From CALKUP01 sp964492735 (lineage in GTDB: Bacteria; Patescibacteriota; Patescibacteriia; UBA9570; XYC2-FULL-38-9), in assembly GCA_964492735.1 (NCBI GenBank), contig CAZBLE010000014.1:1-26855 (forward strand): a stretch of 26,855 nt of DNA, in the 5' to 3' direction. Shown piece after piece: positions 25,609 through 26,855 of the stretch. Both the position numbers and the translations under genes were made by a program. The notes beneath the pieces were generated by a model. It saw only the letters and a program-made list of their open reading frames with translations. It was not told the origin of the DNA and searched no databases. Position 1 is the stretch's first letter. The number at the start of each line of letters is the position of its first letter.

Positions 25609-26221
25609 ATTTTGCTGGAGAGTTAACCACACCGGCGTTCTTTCGGATCTCAAAAAGCTTGGCAACTAATTGTTTGATTGTTTCAATTTGAACATCAAAA
25701 TTCAAGTATTCTAAATTGCGTACTTTTGGGCCATAGTCTTTTTCTATGAACTGTGATAACGCAGGTTTTACTGGGTGGTCGCTTGGTAGCTTCATTGTTT
25801 GTTCGAGTAGTAGCTGTAATGCTGCGTAACGCTGGCTTGCCTCATTTTGAAGTTCCATTGTTTCTGTATTCATTGCACTGACATCGGGCAGCTTCGCTTT
25901 GGGTATTGATTGTAGTTGAATTGGTTTGCCTATGTCTTTTATTGCCATCGTAACAGCGTCCCAAAGTTCATCGCTTATTTTCCAGTTTTTAAAATGTGGT
26001 GCGGTTGCGTCCAGGTCTTTGCCGGGTGTTTCAAAAATATCATCAATCCCCAAATGATCTCTTGCTACATCTCTGATAATATCTCGTACATCCTCTTCGT
26101 CCCATAGATTGGCTTCACGCAATGCACTTTCAAATTCAGCAACTGCGTTTGGCGTTTTTGATGGCTTAATTTCTTCTACCTCTTTTTCAGTGAGTCGTGG
26201 TTGAAATTTACGTTTTTCCAT
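25607..26221 (-). CDS. Soluble protein of unknown function
   Basis: The protein has 204 residues from ATG 26221. It starts MEKRKFQPRLTEKEVEEIKP. The middle is helical and acidic (DEEDVRDIIRDVARDHLGIDDIF), and a C-terminal helical region follows (TMELQNEASQRYAALQLLLEQTMKLP, IETIKQLVAKLFEIRKNA). There is no membrane segment or signal peptide, and I do not recognise a family. An in-frame start at 26311 is possible but less likely, because the extra 30 residues overlap the 16S terminator region and read like non-coding sequence. It lies just downstream of the 16S gene on the same strand, and converges with the SD-led membrane gene. Confidence 0.6.
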   Translation of the reverse strand: MEKRKFQPRLTEKEVEEIKPSKTPNAVAEFESALREANLWDEEDVRDIIRDVARDHLGIDDIFETPGKDLDATAPHFKNWKISDELWDAVTMAIKDIGKPIQLQSIPKAKLPDVSAMNTETMELQNEASQRYAALQLLLEQTMKLPSDHPVKPALSQFIEKDYGPKVRNLEYLNFDVQIETIKQLVAKLFEIRKNAGVVNSPAK

Positions 26222-26309
26222 AAAGGTGAGGGTGGAGTTAATGGCATAGAGATAGAGTACAGAGTTCTTGTTAAAACGTCTAATAAAAGAAATGCGCTTT
26301 GTAAGTAAC

Positions 26310-26332
26310 AAAAAACTGGCCTTGAAGCCAGC
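26310..26332 (-). terminator. Terminator downstream of 16S rRNA
   Basis: On the minus strand, CTGGC pairs with GCCAG across about six bases and is followed by TTTTTTG. It lies about 140 bases past the 16S 3' end, with no tRNA or 23S sequence between. Small hairpins in 26395-26460 (such as CACTTC/GAAGTG) may be processing stems. Confidence 0.8.
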
Positions 26333-26471
26333 TTTGCTTTAACTACTGAATACACGATTGAAATCTATCGTCAATGACCGGTTGTGTTCTACCGTCAGGT
26401 AGCACTTCATAAAGAAGTGTCGACCACGTTTGCAGTCGTACGTCAACGCGTACTGCACTGCGATACTCCCT

Positions 26472-26855
26472 AGAAAGGAGGTGATCCACCCACAGCTTCC
26501 GCTACGGGTGCCTTGTTACGACTTCACCTTTGTCACCAGTCCTACCTTCGTCCTTCCTAACTGGAAGGCCTTCGGGTATTACCGGCTCCCCTGGTGTGAC
26601 GGGCGGTGTGTACAAGACCCGAGAACGTATTCACCGTATCATGGCTGATATACGGTTACTAGTGATTCCAACTTCATGTGGGCGAGTTGCAGCCCACAAT
26701 CCGAACTGGGGGGTGGTTTGATGGGATTAGCTCCACCTTGCGGTTTGGCGTCCCTTTGTTACACCCCATTGTAGCACGTGTGTCGCCCCAGACATAAGGG
26801 ACATGCTGATTTGACGTCATCCCCACCTTCCTCCAGGTTATCCCTGGCAGTCAGC
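26472..26855 (-). rRNA. rrs: 16S ribosomal RNA, 3' end (partial)
   Basis: The minus strand carries standard small-subunit landmarks in order: GGAGGAAGGTGGGGATGACG, GCTACAATGG, TTGTACACACCGCCCGTC, AAGTCGTAACAAGG, and the 3' end GGATCACCTCCTTTCTAG with the anti-SD core CCTCC. About 380 bases are in the window; the 5' part lies beyond it. The mature 3' end is placed near 26473 by analogy with E. coli. Confidence 0.97.

Noticed and set aside
1..26855. UGA recoding to Gly, as in some CPR lineages
   Set aside because: Several well-defined genes end in TGA without read-through (yraN at 1393, EEP hydrolase at 14670), and neither tRNA-Gly has anticodon TCA.
1..26855. CRISPR array, insertion sequence or prophage
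   Set aside because: No spaced direct repeats, transposase, integrase or phage genes were seen. The inverted repeats found are single and fit terminators or operators.

Overview
The window looks like a chromosomal piece of a small-genome, uncultivated bacterium, most likely a Candidate Phyla Radiation (Patescibacteria) lineage. This is an inference from gene style: many short unrecognised membrane proteins, a 16S rRNA gene with no 23S beside it, few Shine-Dalgarno (SD) sites on housekeeping genes, and isolated core genes between tRNAs. TGA ends several genes (yraN, the EEP hydrolase gene), so there is no sign of UGA recoding. Two runs of exactly 100 N (11246-11345, 18539-18638) are scaffold gaps that cut thyA and a probable methyltransferase.

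Layout. 1-1860: the tail of a HAD-like ORF, a ribbon-helix-helix/nucleotidyltransferase fusion divergent from yraN (UPF0102), and a small secreted membrane protein. 1941-5149: a nusA-ppa-tig run closed by a strong terminator. 5162-6211: nfo (endonuclease IV) and tRNA-Leu. 6305-9579: a YhhQ-type queuosine-precursor transporter, a possible transglutaminase-like protein, tRNA-Gly and tRNA-Cys, and a membrane-anchored 3D-domain protein. 9717-12419: a NIF3-family protein, a thyA-folA operon and an EVE-domain protein. 12424-18110: a patchy region in which G+C-rich, SD-led orphan genes with elaborate 3' hairpins alternate with ordinary genes (GIY-YIG protein, EEP hydrolase, a broken SemiSWEET-like gene, a Zn/Mn-type ABC transporter). 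18158-20808: a methyltransferase divergent from a large GT2-GT-C glycosyltransferase. 20898-21944: an AT-rich Panacea-type toxin-antitoxin-like pair. 22016-25027: tRNA-Pro, a uridine kinase, tRNA-Phe, a membrane protein, tRNA-Ile and a TrmB-family regulator. 25075-26855: another G+C-rich SD-led membrane protein, an unknown soluble protein, and the 3' end of 16S rRNA on the minus strand.

Two modes of translation initiation stand out. At least nine genes have a TAnnnT or TATATA -10 hexamer ending exactly six bases before the ATG, so their mRNAs should be leaderless. The G+C-rich orphan genes instead carry strong SD sites, in one case an 11-base perfect match to the 16S 3' end present in this same window. 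The promoter consensus (TTGaca, 16-18 bases, TAnnnT, often with an extended TGn) is consistent between tRNA and protein genes.

The best candidates for something undescribed are: the RHH/nucleotidyltransferase fusion whose catalytic Arg and Lys are gone (a possible sugar-nucleotide-sensing repressor); the set of G+C-rich SD-led genes and micro-ORFs; and the Panacea pair with an unrecognised partner.
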